From Holophagae bacterium (GTDB lineage: Bacteria > Acidobacteriota > Holophagae > Acanthopleuribacterales > Acanthopleuribacteraceae): 64,000 nucleotides of DNA. The position numbers were made by a program, and so were the translations under genes. The stretch is taken from NCBI GenBank assembly GCA_029263455.1, contig JAJCXM010000008.1, positions 186,001 through 250,000 on the forward strand. The letters run 5' to 3'. The notes below the pieces were generated by a model that was not told the origin of the DNA, ran no database searches, and saw nothing but the letters and a program-made list of their open reading frames with translations. Shown here piece by piece: positions 26,111 to 34,963 of the stretch. How positions within the stretch are numbered: the first letter of the stretch is position 1; each line of letters opens with the position of its first letter.

Positions 26111-27850
26111 ATGATGAGACCACTGTGTGCTTTGTTATCCCTGATTTCCAGTTTCGCTTTGGCTGCGGACTGGCCACAGTTCCGAGGCCCCGAACTCACC
26201 GGTTCCATTCGTGGTGAAAACATAATCCCGGGCGAAAAGTTTGGACTAGAAATTGTCTGGAAGAAATCTTTGGGCTCTGGGTACGCGGGCGTATCTATTG
26301 CTGGTGAATTGGCCGTCACCATGTTTTCCGACGCCGAGTCAGACATATTGGTCGCCTTAAATGCACAATCCGGCGAAGAGATCTGGCGTTACGTTTTAGG
26401 TCCTGTCTACAAAGGACATTCCGGGTCGGACGATGGTCCATCGAGTACTCCAACCATTCACGACAGCACCGTTTATGCCCTGGACACACATGGCATTCTT
26501 GTTGCCGTAACCTTGGACAAAGGTGAGAAGATCTGGCAGCGAAAATTGGGCGAAGATTTGGTCGCACATGTTCCTCATTACGGTTTCAATACGGTACCCA
26601 CAATAGCTGGTTCATCATTAATCATCATGACCGGTGACAAGGAGGGGCGTGCCGCCACAGCGCTTGACTTAAAGACAGGTGAAACAAAGTGGAGTGTGGG
26701 CAATGACACCAACACCTATCAATCACCGTACCTTTGGAAACATAAAGGGGGTTCTACCTTACTAGCAATGACAGACAATCACCTGTTGGGCATCAATCCC
26801 GACGACGGATCATTGCGCTGGCAGCATGATCATACCCTTCAAGACGCTGAGTCTTTCGGGTTCCCTCTACCTGTGGACGATCATTCATTCTTGTTAACAA
26901 GCTTACGCGGGTCCATGGTCTTGGAGCTTGAAAACAAAGGCGCAGAAGCAAAAACGCGCTGGAATGACAACGTATTTATGAATACCTATGCCATTCCGGT
27001 CATCCATGGTGGATATCTTTACGGCTATAACGCTCAATTCTTGAGCTGTGTTAATCCGGCTGACGGTAATGTCATGTGGCGATCGAGACCACCCGGTGGC
27101 CGTGGTTTGAGCCTGATTCAGAACATGATCTTTTCAGTAAGTAACCAAGGTGACTTGGTCGCTGTCGCCGCGAAACCTGACCAATACGAGGAAGCCGCTC
27201 GTTTACCGGTCTTTGACCAGGCTTCCTACACCCCTGTCAGCTACGGAGCGGGTCTCATTTTCACGCGGAACCTGAAAGAAATCGCGGCTGTCCGCTTCAC
27301 AGACAAACCGACCCTTGTCACAGCGACGGCTGGTGACAACACAAACGAGCAGTTCAATGCCATTCGATATGTTGAAGGTCCATGGAATGTCGTGACCACG
27401 TTCTTCGAAGACGGTAAGTGGGGCACGCCCAGTCCTGCTACGCGCACGCTTGCCGAAAGCGCTATGGGTGGCGCCTTCATTCGCCTAAATACGCCCGTCC
27501 CCTTCGCAGGTGCGACATTTCAGTTTGAAATGTTTCGGTTTGAAATGACGTTGTCCTACGACCGTTTCAATCACGTCTACCGTGTCGCGTTCCTTGACGA
27601 CCTCAATGGCTATATGGATATCTATACAGGGCAAATAAAAGACGGCATCCTAACGATCGAAAATACGAACACCGGTACCGCCTTCCCTGACGGCAATGGG
27701 GGGTTTGTTTATGGGAAACTGGAAATACAGCCAACTGAGGATGGTTTTTCGCTTCATGCCTATACGAGTGGTAGCGTTGAAGGGCCTTTCGTGGCGCATA
27801 TGAAACTGGAATTCACCGCTGTGGCCGACAATACGGCTGACCGGAAATAA
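26111..27850 (+). CDS. Secreted PQQ-like beta-propeller protein with C-terminal lipocalin-like domain
   Basis: The 579-residue product begins with a signal peptide (LCALLSLISSFALAADWPQF). The WPQFRGP opening and repeated blades such as ILVALNAQSGEEIWRY, ILVAVTLDKGEKIWQRKLG and LLGINPDDGSLRWQ are typical of PQQ-binding-like (PF13360-type) outer-membrane or periplasmic propellers. The last 150 residues form a separate domain (GPWNVVTTFFEDGKW ... NHVYRVAFLDDLNGYMDIYTG) resembling DUF1579-type lipocalin-like proteins. GGAGGAAG precedes the ATG. A role as a scaffold or sensor is more likely than a PQQ enzyme. Confidence 0.82.
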   Translation: MMRPLCALLSLISSFALAADWPQFRGPELTGSIRGENIIPGEKFGLEIVWKKSLGSGYAGVSIAGELAVTMFSDAESDILVALNAQSGEEIWRYVLGPVYKGHSGSDDGPSSTPTIHDSTVYALDTHGILVAVTLDKGEKIWQRKLGEDLVAHVPHYGFNTVPTIAGSSLIIMTGDKEGRAATALDLKTGETKWSVGNDTNTYQSPYLWKHKGGSTLLAMTDNHLLGINPDDGSLRWQHDHTLQDAESFGFPLPVDDHSFLLTSLRGSMVLELENKGAEAKTRWNDNVFMNTYAIPVIHGGYLYGYNAQFLSCVNPADGNVMWRSRPPGGRGLSLIQNMIFSVSNQGDLVAVAAKPDQYEEAARLPVFDQASYTPVSYGAGLIFTRNLKEIAAVRFTDKPTLVTATAGDNTNEQFNAIRYVEGPWNVVTTFFEDGKWGTPSPATRTLAESAMGGAFIRLNTPVPFAGATFQFEMFRFEMTLSYDRFNHVYRVAFLDDLNGYMDIYTGQIKDGILTIENTNTGTAFPDGNGGFVYGKLEIQPTEDGFSLHAYTSGSVEGPFVAHMKLEFTAVADNTADRK

Positions 27851-27905
27851 TCATTTATCTCGCAACAAAATGTCCCAACAATCTAATACAACGGGGGGAG
27901 ACAGA

Positions 27906-28163
27906 TTGGGGACACATCACGTGAAATGTAGTCTATAAAACAATGCGGGCGTCACTTTTGAAAGCCGTGCCGCATTTGCCTAGACATCAATTACGGGTTT
28001 CTACTCTACAAGAGCGCAGTTTACCCGTCTTTCTCTAATTCCCTCGCAAAGAAATATGGGTGATGGTGATGTCTAAAACACGGGTTGTGTGAACCAAGAT
28101 ATCAAGCTGAAATCTAACATCCAGTCTCAAGCAAACTCGCTTAATGGCGACGTGTCCCCAATC
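27906..28163. repeat. R2 element with perfect 12-base terminal inverted repeats
   Basis: The 258-base stretch starts GATTGGGGACAC (27906-27917) and ends GTGTCCCCAATC (28152-28163), an exact inverted repeat. No transposase is inside. Its left part recurs at 17336-17420 and its right part, from CAAAGAAATATGGGTGATGG on, recurs at 28382-28520. This is the structure of a MITE-like element. Confidence 0.78.
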
Positions 28164-28284
28164 AGTTGCTCTTTTACCCCGAATCGAAGGACAGTGTAAG
28201 TTTAAGGCGGCGGACCGTATGATTGCTTTTTCATATTCATTGTTAACTTCGTCATCAAACAAAAAGGCCTGCTTGCCGCTCCAT

Positions 28285-28353
28285 AGCGTTAGCGAAGTCG
28301 GGGCGCACCGTTCGGTTCATGACGTGATAAGCCTGACCATCCAGATGCGACTC
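28285..28353. repeat. Repeat family R1, fragment D
   Basis: The block GGGGCGCACCGTTCGGTTCA, then TGACGTGATAAGCCTGACCATC, matches the left half of copies A-C. On the minus strand it reads SHLDGQAYHVMNRTVRPDFA. It adjoins the partial R2 copy at 28382, so two families are joined here too. Confidence 0.65.
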
Positions 28354-28381
28354 AAACGACAAATTCGCGCCAAAAGTTCCC

Positions 28382-28520
28382 CCTCAAAGAAATATGGTTG
28401 ATGGTGATGTCTAAGACTTGGGTCCTGAGAACGCAGGAATCAAGTAGAAACTGGTCATCTATTCATTGGCACTATCTCAAGAATGGGTATTAGACCGGCT
28501 TTACGACAACATGTCCCCAT
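28382..28520. repeat. Partial R2 copy (right part)
   Basis: CTCAAAGAAATATGGTTGAT then GGTGATGTCTAAGAC repeats 28048-28080 of the complete R2 element, and the stretch ends in ATGTCCCCAT at 28511-28520, a degraded form of the right terminal repeat. The left half is missing and replaced by R1 fragment D. Confidence 0.65.
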
Positions 28521-28679
28521 AGGACCTTGCCCTTAGGTGGCTATCACACACCCCTGGCGAGAGTTGAAAGGGTTGATTGAAGCCAGCCGTATCACAAGAA
28601 TTAATGGTGGTTTTCACCCGACCAATCTAAGCTAAATTTGTGACCCACAACGGTCGTGTTCTTTTGTTAAACTAAATCA

Positions 28680-29303
28680 ATGTGGTTGGAACTTATTAAG
28701 TACTTAGGTGGATCTGCAGTTACTCTTGCTGCGGTAGCTTGGCTATGCCAAGCGCTGGTGAAACATTGGCTAAGTATTGCATCTAAGAATGCGGTCGAGA
28801 CCGTTCGACACGAGATGGAACGGCAGCTTGAAGTTATTCACCACAAACATCAGATTGACCTTGAACGTCAGAAATCACGCTACGCAAGGCTACAGGATGA
28901 ACGAATACCTCCTCTACTTCATCTTTATTCTGAAGTAGTTAAGCTGACGTCAGGTGCGTTCAGAATTGAGTATATTCTCGAGTACTGCACGATCGATGCC
29001 GATGTGGAAATAGACATTAGAGAACTGCGTGATCATGTGTCGCAAGCGAAAGAAGCATTAGCCCATGTAATGTTGTTCCTTCCTTCAACGGTCGCAAACT
29101 CAATATCTGAATTGATATCGACAATAAACCAAGCGGAAACAAATTATTACGTCACAACAACTCAAGGTGGTAACGGTAATGCAACAGCCTTATGTGCGTT
29201 GAGGGACGAACTAAACCTTGATTATGAAACGATCGAACGAGATATTGCCAATCAATTCCGCGAAATCCTTGGAGTGGAGGGAAGTGACGCTTCTCCGAGT
29301 TAG
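28680..29303 (+). CDS. Membrane-anchored coiled-coil protein of unknown function
   Basis: The 207-residue product has one N-terminal hydrophobic segment (YLGGSAVTLAAVAWLCQAL) followed by a long charged helix (VETVRHEMERQLEVIHHKHQ, then IDLERQKSRYARLQDER) that should form a coiled coil. The remainder is helical. Similar single-span proteins with this layout occur in defence and accessory islands, but I cannot assign a function. It is the first gene after the repeat island and stands alone; the next gene starts 269 bases later. Confidence 0.6.
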   Translation: MWLELIKYLGGSAVTLAAVAWLCQALVKHWLSIASKNAVETVRHEMERQLEVIHHKHQIDLERQKSRYARLQDERIPPLLHLYSEVVKLTSGAFRIEYILEYCTIDADVEIDIRELRDHVSQAKEALAHVMLFLPSTVANSISELISTINQAETNYYVTTTQGGNGNATALCALRDELNLDYETIERDIANQFREILGVEGSDASPS

Positions 29304-29572
29304 TAGCCCTCGTCAACGACGTTGGTGGCGGGTTCACCACCCCAATTGGCAGTTATGAGGAGAACGACCCCGAGACCGCGCTCTTACCGTGTAGCAATTC
29401 CTACATTGTCGATCGCTTAATACACTTCGGCAGCAGTACGATCTTGCTGAGGTTCGCGTTTTCACATTTGATTCTTTTGCACACAACCATGATCGCGTTC
29501 CTCTCAATGTGAGTGATAATTGGTACCATGACTGCTGTTGATGGGATGGCCTGAAGGATGTAATAGAGGCTT

Positions 29573-29860
29573 ATGTCCAGTTCTGAATTCGACTTTTTAC
29601 GCAGCAAAATATGTGAGCTGGACACCCAGAAGATCTTACAAGTCCAAATCGACCCGGACGAAGATGCCGACGGCGATTCGATCATTAGGGTGTGGGTTAT
29701 TCTTAGACAAGAAATCAATCAACTGAGTGCTACGGATAAAATTCGATGGCAGATTCGGAAACTCTTTCGCGAATTTGGCTCGACTCAATGGGTACATGTT
29801 CGGTTTCTGGATGCAAAGGAAGCCTCTATTGAATCAGGCTTAGATGTCACTACATGTTGA
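29573..29860 (+). CDS. Small acidic partner of the HEPN-type protein
   Basis: The 95-residue product (MSSSEFDFLRSKICELDTQK...) has a beta-strand segment with acidic turn (VQIDPDEDADGDSIIRVWVI) and a helical end. It is not a recognisable nucleotidyltransferase, so the classical MNT/HEPN pair is not evident. AGAGG precedes the ATG by three bases. Its end overlaps the next gene by 17 bases, so the two are co-translated. A role as partner or regulator of the HEPN-type protein is inferred from this coupling. Confidence 0.6.
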   Translation: MSSSEFDFLRSKICELDTQKILQVQIDPDEDADGDSIIRVWVILRQEINQLSATDKIRWQIRKLFREFGSTQWVHVRFLDAKEASIESGLDVTTC

Positions 29861-30353
29861 TCTTTTAAAGCTCGCTTCACTTCTCGTAAACCGTGAACCG
29901 AAAAAACCAAAACAGGCTTCTTTGAGACGAGCCGTCTCAACCGCATATTGTGGGAAATTCCATATGTTAATTGATTCTGCCTCGAAGCACTTTATTGGAG
30001 TTGGAAACGGCAAGGCTACGCACCGGAACGTTCTAAAGAGAGCCTTTCAGCACGGCACAATGAAGCAAGCGTCTAAGGCATTTTTTTCAGGTTCTCCCCC
30101 GACTGTCATACACCCAAAACTTAGGAGCGTTACTTTAGATGATTTGAAGTACGTCGCAGAAGCCTTCGTTGATCTGATGGACGCGCGCCATGATGCTGAC
30201 TATAATCTCGGCCGGCGATTTGTTAAATCAGACGCAAATAAATTAGTAGAACGGGCGCATGAGGCTCGACGGCGCTGGGAGAATGTGTGGAAAACAAATG
30301 AAGGTGCCGCCTATATGATTGCGCTGCTTCATCTGCGTAATTTTCCAAAATGA
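29844..30353 (+). CDS. HEPN-domain-like protein
   Basis: The 169-residue, helical product carries ASLRRAVSTAYCGKFHMLID near residue 25, which matches the RRAVSxAYYALFH segment of a HEPN-like family, and DLMDARHDADYNLGRRF near residue 112, which matches the (A)RHxADYD segment of the same proteins. HEPN proteins are often RNases of toxin or defence systems; here the classical RxxxxH RNase motif is not obvious. It pairs with the overlapping small gene upstream. Confidence 0.65.
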   Translation: MSLHVDLLKLASLLVNREPKKPKQASLRRAVSTAYCGKFHMLIDSASKHFIGVGNGKATHRNVLKRAFQHGTMKQASKAFFSGSPPTVIHPKLRSVTLDDLKYVAEAFVDLMDARHDADYNLGRRFVKSDANKLVERAHEARRRWENVWKTNEGAAYMIALLHLRNFPK

Positions 30354-30443
30354 CGTCTGGGCTTGCCCCGGTTTGGTGCATGGACACCTTATTGGCTTGG
30401 GATATTTCTGCCACTTTGGGTTGTCGCATGTCTTGAGGGACCT

Positions 30444-31646
30444 TTAGTTGAAGCGGGCTTCGATGGTGGCGCCATCGATTAGGTTTTCGGGTGGGTGTAA
30501 GACCACGCTGTCGCCTTTGCTGAGGCCTTCGATGACTTGGCAGTTGCGGCCATCGTTCTGGCCAATCTCGACCACGACGATTTGGGCTTTGTCTTCCACC
30601 ACTTTGAAGACGGCCCAGTTCCCGTTTTGGCGGAAGAGGCTGCCGGTTGGCGCCAACAGAACATCGTCGGCCTCCCAAATGACGACCTTGACGTCGACGC
30701 GAAAGCCTTCGCCCAGACTCTGCCATTTCGGTCTCTGTTCGTTGATATCGATCACCACATTGACCCGTTGTTCTTCCACACCCAAGGCGCTTATTTTGGT
30801 GAAACCTGCTGGATCGATGCGTCTCACTTCGCCCGCCAACAGCTCACCGCCCCAGCCGCCAATAGTGGCTTTCAGGCCCGGGCGCATTTGGGCGGCATCG
30901 GAAGACAAGAAATCGGCTATGATCTCCAGGTCATGGGCAAGACCGACCTCGACAATGGGTTCACCGGCCAGTATGCTGCCTGCACTGTGACGTATCCGAC
31001 GCAGGACAATGCCCGAAATGGGTGCCATCATGTCGACGGTCTCGTCGGTTTGTGTGGTGAGCGACGGATCCAACGCGTGGGCCTGCGCTCTTGCCAGTTC
31101 AAAGCGCGCAGACTCACTGGCAGCCATCGCCATCTTGACGGCGTCTTGGGACGTTTTTGCTTCTGTTTGGGCCAATTGCAGGTCACGGTCGGCAATGGCT
31201 TTATCAGCGTGTAGCTTTTCGGATCTTTGCAGATCTTCTTGTGCTTGGGAAAGGCGGGATTTGGCCATGTTTACCTCGGCCAGCGATTGCGTGACGCGTG
31301 CCTGAGCCGATTCAACCATGGCTTTAGATTCAGATCGCGCTCGACTGTCGAGCGGGTTGGCGAGGCTGGGTTGGATGCGCGCAATCAGGGTTTCACCTTG
31401 GACCACTCTATCACCTGGTTCCAGCGCGACCCGTTCCAAGGTCCCTGAAACCGGAGCGGATATGACAAACGGCTCTCTGACACGTGTTTTGCCTTCGTGA
31501 TCTAAAGTCACCGTCAGGGTGGACTTAACAAGCTTGCTGGTTTCAACCAGTATGGGCTTTGCAGATAGTGACTGAATGAGTAGCACCAGGATCACGACCG
31601 TGACGGTCGACCAAATCAGCAAGCGCTTTTTTGTAGCCTTTTTCAT
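30444..31646 (-). CDS. HlyD/RND-type periplasmic adaptor protein
   Basis: The 400-residue product has an N-terminal membrane anchor (LIWSTVTVVILVLLIQSL). Next come a lipoyl half-domain (ISAPVSGTLERVALEPGDRV), a coiled-coil hairpin (about residues 100-195, rich in Ala, Gln and Glu) and a second lipoyl half plus beta-barrel (MMAPISGIVLRRIRHSAGSI). It would link the FtsX-type permease to an outer-membrane channel. It is the last gene of the operon with the permease, two bases behind it. No TolC-type channel gene is in the window. Confidence 0.88.
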   Translation of the reverse strand: MKKATKKRLLIWSTVTVVILVLLIQSLSAKPILVETSKLVKSTLTVTLDHEGKTRVREPFVISAPVSGTLERVALEPGDRVVQGETLIARIQPSLANPLDSRARSESKAMVESAQARVTQSLAEVNMAKSRLSQAQEDLQRSEKLHADKAIADRDLQLAQTEAKTSQDAVKMAMAASESARFELARAQAHALDPSLTTQTDETVDMMAPISGIVLRRIRHSAGSILAGEPIVEVGLAHDLEIIADFLSSDAAQMRPGLKATIGGWGGELLAGEVRRIDPAGFTKISALGVEEQRVNVVIDINEQRPKWQSLGEGFRVDVKVVIWEADDVLLAPTGSLFRQNGNWAVFKVVEDKAQIVVVEIGQNDGRNCQVIEGLSKGDSVVLHPPENLIDGATIEARFN

Positions 31647-31648
31647 CT

Positions 31649-34033
31649 TTACTCCCGGGTTTTAAGAACAGCAATCAAATCTAAGTGATCCAACCTTCTA
31701 CGAACAATGAGTCCTGATATGGTTGTTGCGATCATGATCGTCACAGCACCGAATGCATAGGTACGCGGAGAAACAACCAATGGTATGCGAAAAACTTCGG
31801 TATTCATGGCGCTTACTGTGGCTGATGCAAGCACATAGCCCATGAACATACTGAGGGGAATCGCCACCAGCGTAAGTATGGCTATTTCGCCAAGCAGAAT
31901 GTATGAGATCTCCGTACGACGGAATCCAATGACTCGCAGCGTAGCCAGTTCGCGACTACGTTCCGCTAACGTGATGCGCGCCCCGTTGTACACGACCCCA
32001 AAGGCGATGATCAGCGCGAACATGACATTAAAAGTTCTCACAGTGCCCACCGATTCGTCCATCGTCTTTTGTAGACTTTCACGGGCTGCACCTTTCCTCA
32101 TGACGCCTGCCACACGGGGCGTTTTTTTGAGCTGGCTATACAGCTCGTCTGTTTTTAGTGGGTTAACGCTCAAATAGGCGCCTGAGACCGAAGCACTCTC
32201 TTCCATTAAGAGATGCAGGGTCTGCGATTCCATATAAGCGTTGGTGCCCATCAAATCATCAATGATTTGAGTCACACGGACTTGGTGGTGACGTCTTCTG
32301 CCTTCAAGAACCTGCAGTTCGATCTCATCACCGACGTCAATATCAAGCAGATCCGCGAGTGTGGCGGACAGGATGAGGCCGCTATTTCTCGGTTGAATAA
32401 TTCGACCCTGTGCGTCGACTAATCTGTTCAGTTGGGCATCGAACATGAGGCTTGTGATTCCCAACTGACGAGACATGTGTTTGTGTTTGATTTCGACCGG
32501 GACAACACGAAATGCTTCAACCTGCTGCACGCCAGGCATAGACGCGAAATCTTGACGAGCACTCTGGGATGCGGCTTGGTTGAGAGTGACCATGACGTCG
32601 AATCTTTGGGCGACCTCAAACTGTAATTTGGTCATCAGATCCACCGAGTCCAGACTGAAGCTACCGACAATGAGAAGCGCGCCACCAGCCGCAATGCCAA
32701 ATAGTGAAATCAATGACCTACCCAAGTTACGTTGCAGGTTACGGAAGATGATGCGCGTGGGCTGCGAAAAGAACCGCTGCATGCCTAGCTGTTCGATAAG
32801 GCTCTTTGTGTATCTGGCTGGAGGCTCGGGCCGCATGGCCTCAGCGGGCGGTAAAGTCACCGCCTTCCTAACCGACGATAATGCGCCAAACAAGGCGGCC
32901 ACAATAGCAACCAATAAGGCTTTGGCGACCACATCGCCTGGCAACTCGAAAACCAGATAAGGGAAGTCAAAAAAAGTGGTGTACATGGCGGTCATGCCGC
33001 GACCCAAGAGCGCGCCACACAGGACGCCGATACCGCCACCCAGCAGTGAAATCGCTAAACTCCACTTCACGAAATGAAAGGCGATGGCCGAGTTGGCGTA
33101 GCCGACGGCTTTAATAGCCGCGATCTCTTCGCGCTGAACGGCGACGATCCTTGAAAGCACAACGTTGAGTAAAAAGGCGGCCACTGCCAAGAAGATCATG
33201 GGGATGGCTGTGGCCATGGTTTTGAGTTGGGTAAGTTCGTTTTCGAGGAACCAATGTGATGTTTGTTGAGCTCTGGGAATCGCACCCAGTGCTCCATAGG
33301 GTGCCAGAAGGCGATCTAGCTCCTCAATCACCAAGGCTCGGTTGGCTTGGGGTTGGAGTTTAATGAGGACATCGTTAAAGCCGCCTTCCATGTCAAGCGA
33401 CGCGGCCAGCGATCGTCGTCCCATCCAAATGACGCCAGACCGTTTGTCGTCCGGTAATAGCTCGCCAGGTCGCATGTGATAAACGAATTCAGGTGATGAA
33501 GCGATGCCGACAATTTCCAACTTCCGTTTACGGCCATTGATGACCGCAGTCACAGAGCTTCCTGGCTTGAACCCGTTGGCGTGAGCGAAGCGTGTGTTGA
33601 CCAGCACTTCATTCTCGCGGTTGGCATCCAGGTAGCGTCCCTCGATCAATTCGATACCACATAACCTAGGCGCTTCTTCGGGAAGGGACACGAGGCGGCC
33701 CGATGCCGGTTCAGTGAGACCTTCGATATCGAGGGCAACATTGGTAACCACTCGAGTTCGCGAAAACGCTACGCCTTCGATGGCGTTCATGTGCGTTTCC
33801 AGCTGCAATGGGGCACGAATCAATGACGCAAATATGTCTGGGAACTGGTTCTGTTGATAATAACGTTCGCGGGTCAGTTCCAAGGAATGCTGGGTAGAAA
33901 GCATTAATACAAAGAGGGCGACACCTGCGGCGATGACGCCTGCGATGGCCAGGGCCTGGCTCTTTATTTGCCATAGCTCGCGAACGAGCTTGCGGTCGAG
34001 GACCGATAAGAACAAGCCAAGACGCCTCACCAA
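31649..34033 (-). CDS. FtsX/MacB-like ABC transporter permease (two-repeat type)
   Basis: The 794-residue product has an N-terminal helix ([19 protein letters not shown]), a periplasmic domain, and two FtsX-like permease blocks (about residues 270-400 and 670-785), with a second periplasmic domain between. This eight-to-ten-span layout fits lipid or lipoprotein exporting permeases. Start is TTG 34033 or GTG 34030, after AAGGAG; it overlaps the ATPase stop by seven bases. Together with the ATPase and HlyD adaptor it forms an export system for an unknown envelope substrate. Confidence 0.88.
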   Translation of the reverse strand: MVRRLGLFLSVLDRKLVRELWQIKSQALAIAGVIAAGVALFVLMLSTQHSLELTRERYYQQNQFPDIFASLIRAPLQLETHMNAIEGVAFSRTRVVTNVALDIEGLTEPASGRLVSLPEEAPRLCGIELIEGRYLDANRENEVLVNTRFAHANGFKPGSSVTAVINGRKRKLEIVGIASSPEFVYHMRPGELLPDDKRSGVIWMGRRSLAASLDMEGGFNDVLIKLQPQANRALVIEELDRLLAPYGALGAIPRAQQTSHWFLENELTQLKTMATAIPMIFLAVAAFLLNVVLSRIVAVQREEIAAIKAVGYANSAIAFHFVKWSLAISLLGGGIGVLCGALLGRGMTAMYTTFFDFPYLVFELPGDVVAKALLVAIVAALFGALSSVRKAVTLPPAEAMRPEPPARYTKSLIEQLGMQRFFSQPTRIIFRNLQRNLGRSLISLFGIAAGGALLIVGSFSLDSVDLMTKLQFEVAQRFDVMVTLNQAASQSARQDFASMPGVQQVEAFRVVPVEIKHKHMSRQLGITSLMFDAQLNRLVDAQGRIIQPRNSGLILSATLADLLDIDVGDEIELQVLEGRRRHHQVRVTQIIDDLMGTNAYMESQTLHLLMEESASVSGAYLSVNPLKTDELYSQLKKTPRVAGVMRKGAARESLQKTMDESVGTVRTFNVMFALIIAFGVVYNGARITLAERSRELATLRVIGFRRTEISYILLGEIAILTLVAIPLSMFMGYVLASATVSAMNTEVFRIPLVVSPRTYAFGAVTIMIATTISGLIVRRRLDHLDLIAVLKTRE

Positions 34034-34764
34034 GATATCTCCTTGGGTCGCAGTCGGACGCTGTTTTGGCGGCGTTCGGAAATGCGCCCGTCTGCCATGG
34101 TCAACACCGTGTCTGCCGTGGCGCCGATGGCGGCATTATGTGTGATGACTAAGAGTGTGGTTCCCAGCTCTTTGTTCACTTTGTCTAACGCTTCCAGAAC
34201 CAAAATGCCGGTTGTGATGTCCAAAGCACCTGTCGGCTCGTCACATAACAAGACATCTGGACGTTTGGCGATGGCGCGCGCGATGGCGACCCGTTGCTGT
34301 TCGCCACCTGAAAGTTGAGCGGGAAAGTGGTCCATGCGTTCACGCATGCCCACCAACGAAAGCGCTTCTTCTGGGCTTAAGGGATCGTCCGAGATCTCAG
34401 TCACTAATTCGACATTCTCGCGAGCAGTTAGACTTGGAATCAGATTATAGAATTGAAAAACAAAACCGACGGAATGGCGCCGGTACTGGGTCAGTTCACG
34501 TTCATTAACCTGTGTCATTTCCCGGCCGCGGTAGTAGAAGTGGCCGGTCGAAGGTTTGTCGAGCCCCCCGATGATGTTTAGCAGGGTTGATTTTCCGCTG
34601 CCGGAATGTCCCAACAGGACCAATGATTGCCCTTGTTTGACGTCGAGGCTGATGCCCCGCAGTGCGTGTACGTCTACCTCGCCCATGTGGTAGACCTTGG
34701 TGAGGTCTTCCACCTTGATGATCGTCGCCGACGAGCTGTCTGGTTCCGGCGTTGAATGAGTCAA
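34027..34764 (-). CDS. ABC transporter ATPase (LolD/MacB type)
   Basis: The 245-residue product has Walker [13 protein letters not shown] near residue 53, the Q-loop region [20 protein letters not shown], the signature [16 protein letters not shown], Walker [13 protein letters not shown] and the H-loop VITHNA. All are intact. The start is TTG 34764; no ATG lies before the conserved [11 protein letters not shown] segment. It powers the FtsX-type permease encoded immediately downstream. Confidence 0.9.
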   Translation of the reverse strand: MTHSTPEPDSSSATIIKVEDLTKVYHMGEVDVHALRGISLDVKQGQSLVLLGHSGSGKSTLLNIIGGLDKPSTGHFYYRGREMTQVNERELTQYRRHSVGFVFQFYNLIPSLTARENVELVTEISDDPLSPEEALSLVGMRERMDHFPAQLSGGEQQRVAIARAIAKRPDVLLCDEPTGALDITTGILVLEALDKVNKELGTTLLVITHNAAIGATADTVLTMADGRISERRQNSVRLRPKEISW

Positions 34765-34963
34765 ATTAAAGCTACGCTCATCTATATCTGTTGACCAAGA
34801 GAAAAGGGATTTAAGGTGATGCGCGCCAGTGTGTTGGAACGATCACTAGAAAAGCCCCATCAGAAGTCTAGTTGATACGGAACGAACAAACAAGGGTGAA
34901 CGGGTTTGGCTGAGTTGGCCTAATCCGTCAAAGTAGATGCCGCGAGAACTTCTCCTGTATCGA

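Noticed and set aside
29304-29572. Peptide VALVNDVGGGFTTPIGSYEE in the gap, resembling the end of a TolC-type channel (ALGGGW)
   Set aside because: Only a few residues match, there is no upstream reading frame, and the stretch directly follows another gene's stop. Too weak to call a pseudogene.
30537-31214. Long rightward frame opposite the HlyD gene (225 codons)
   Set aside because: Shadow of a well-supported leftward adaptor gene; composition is that of an antisense frame.
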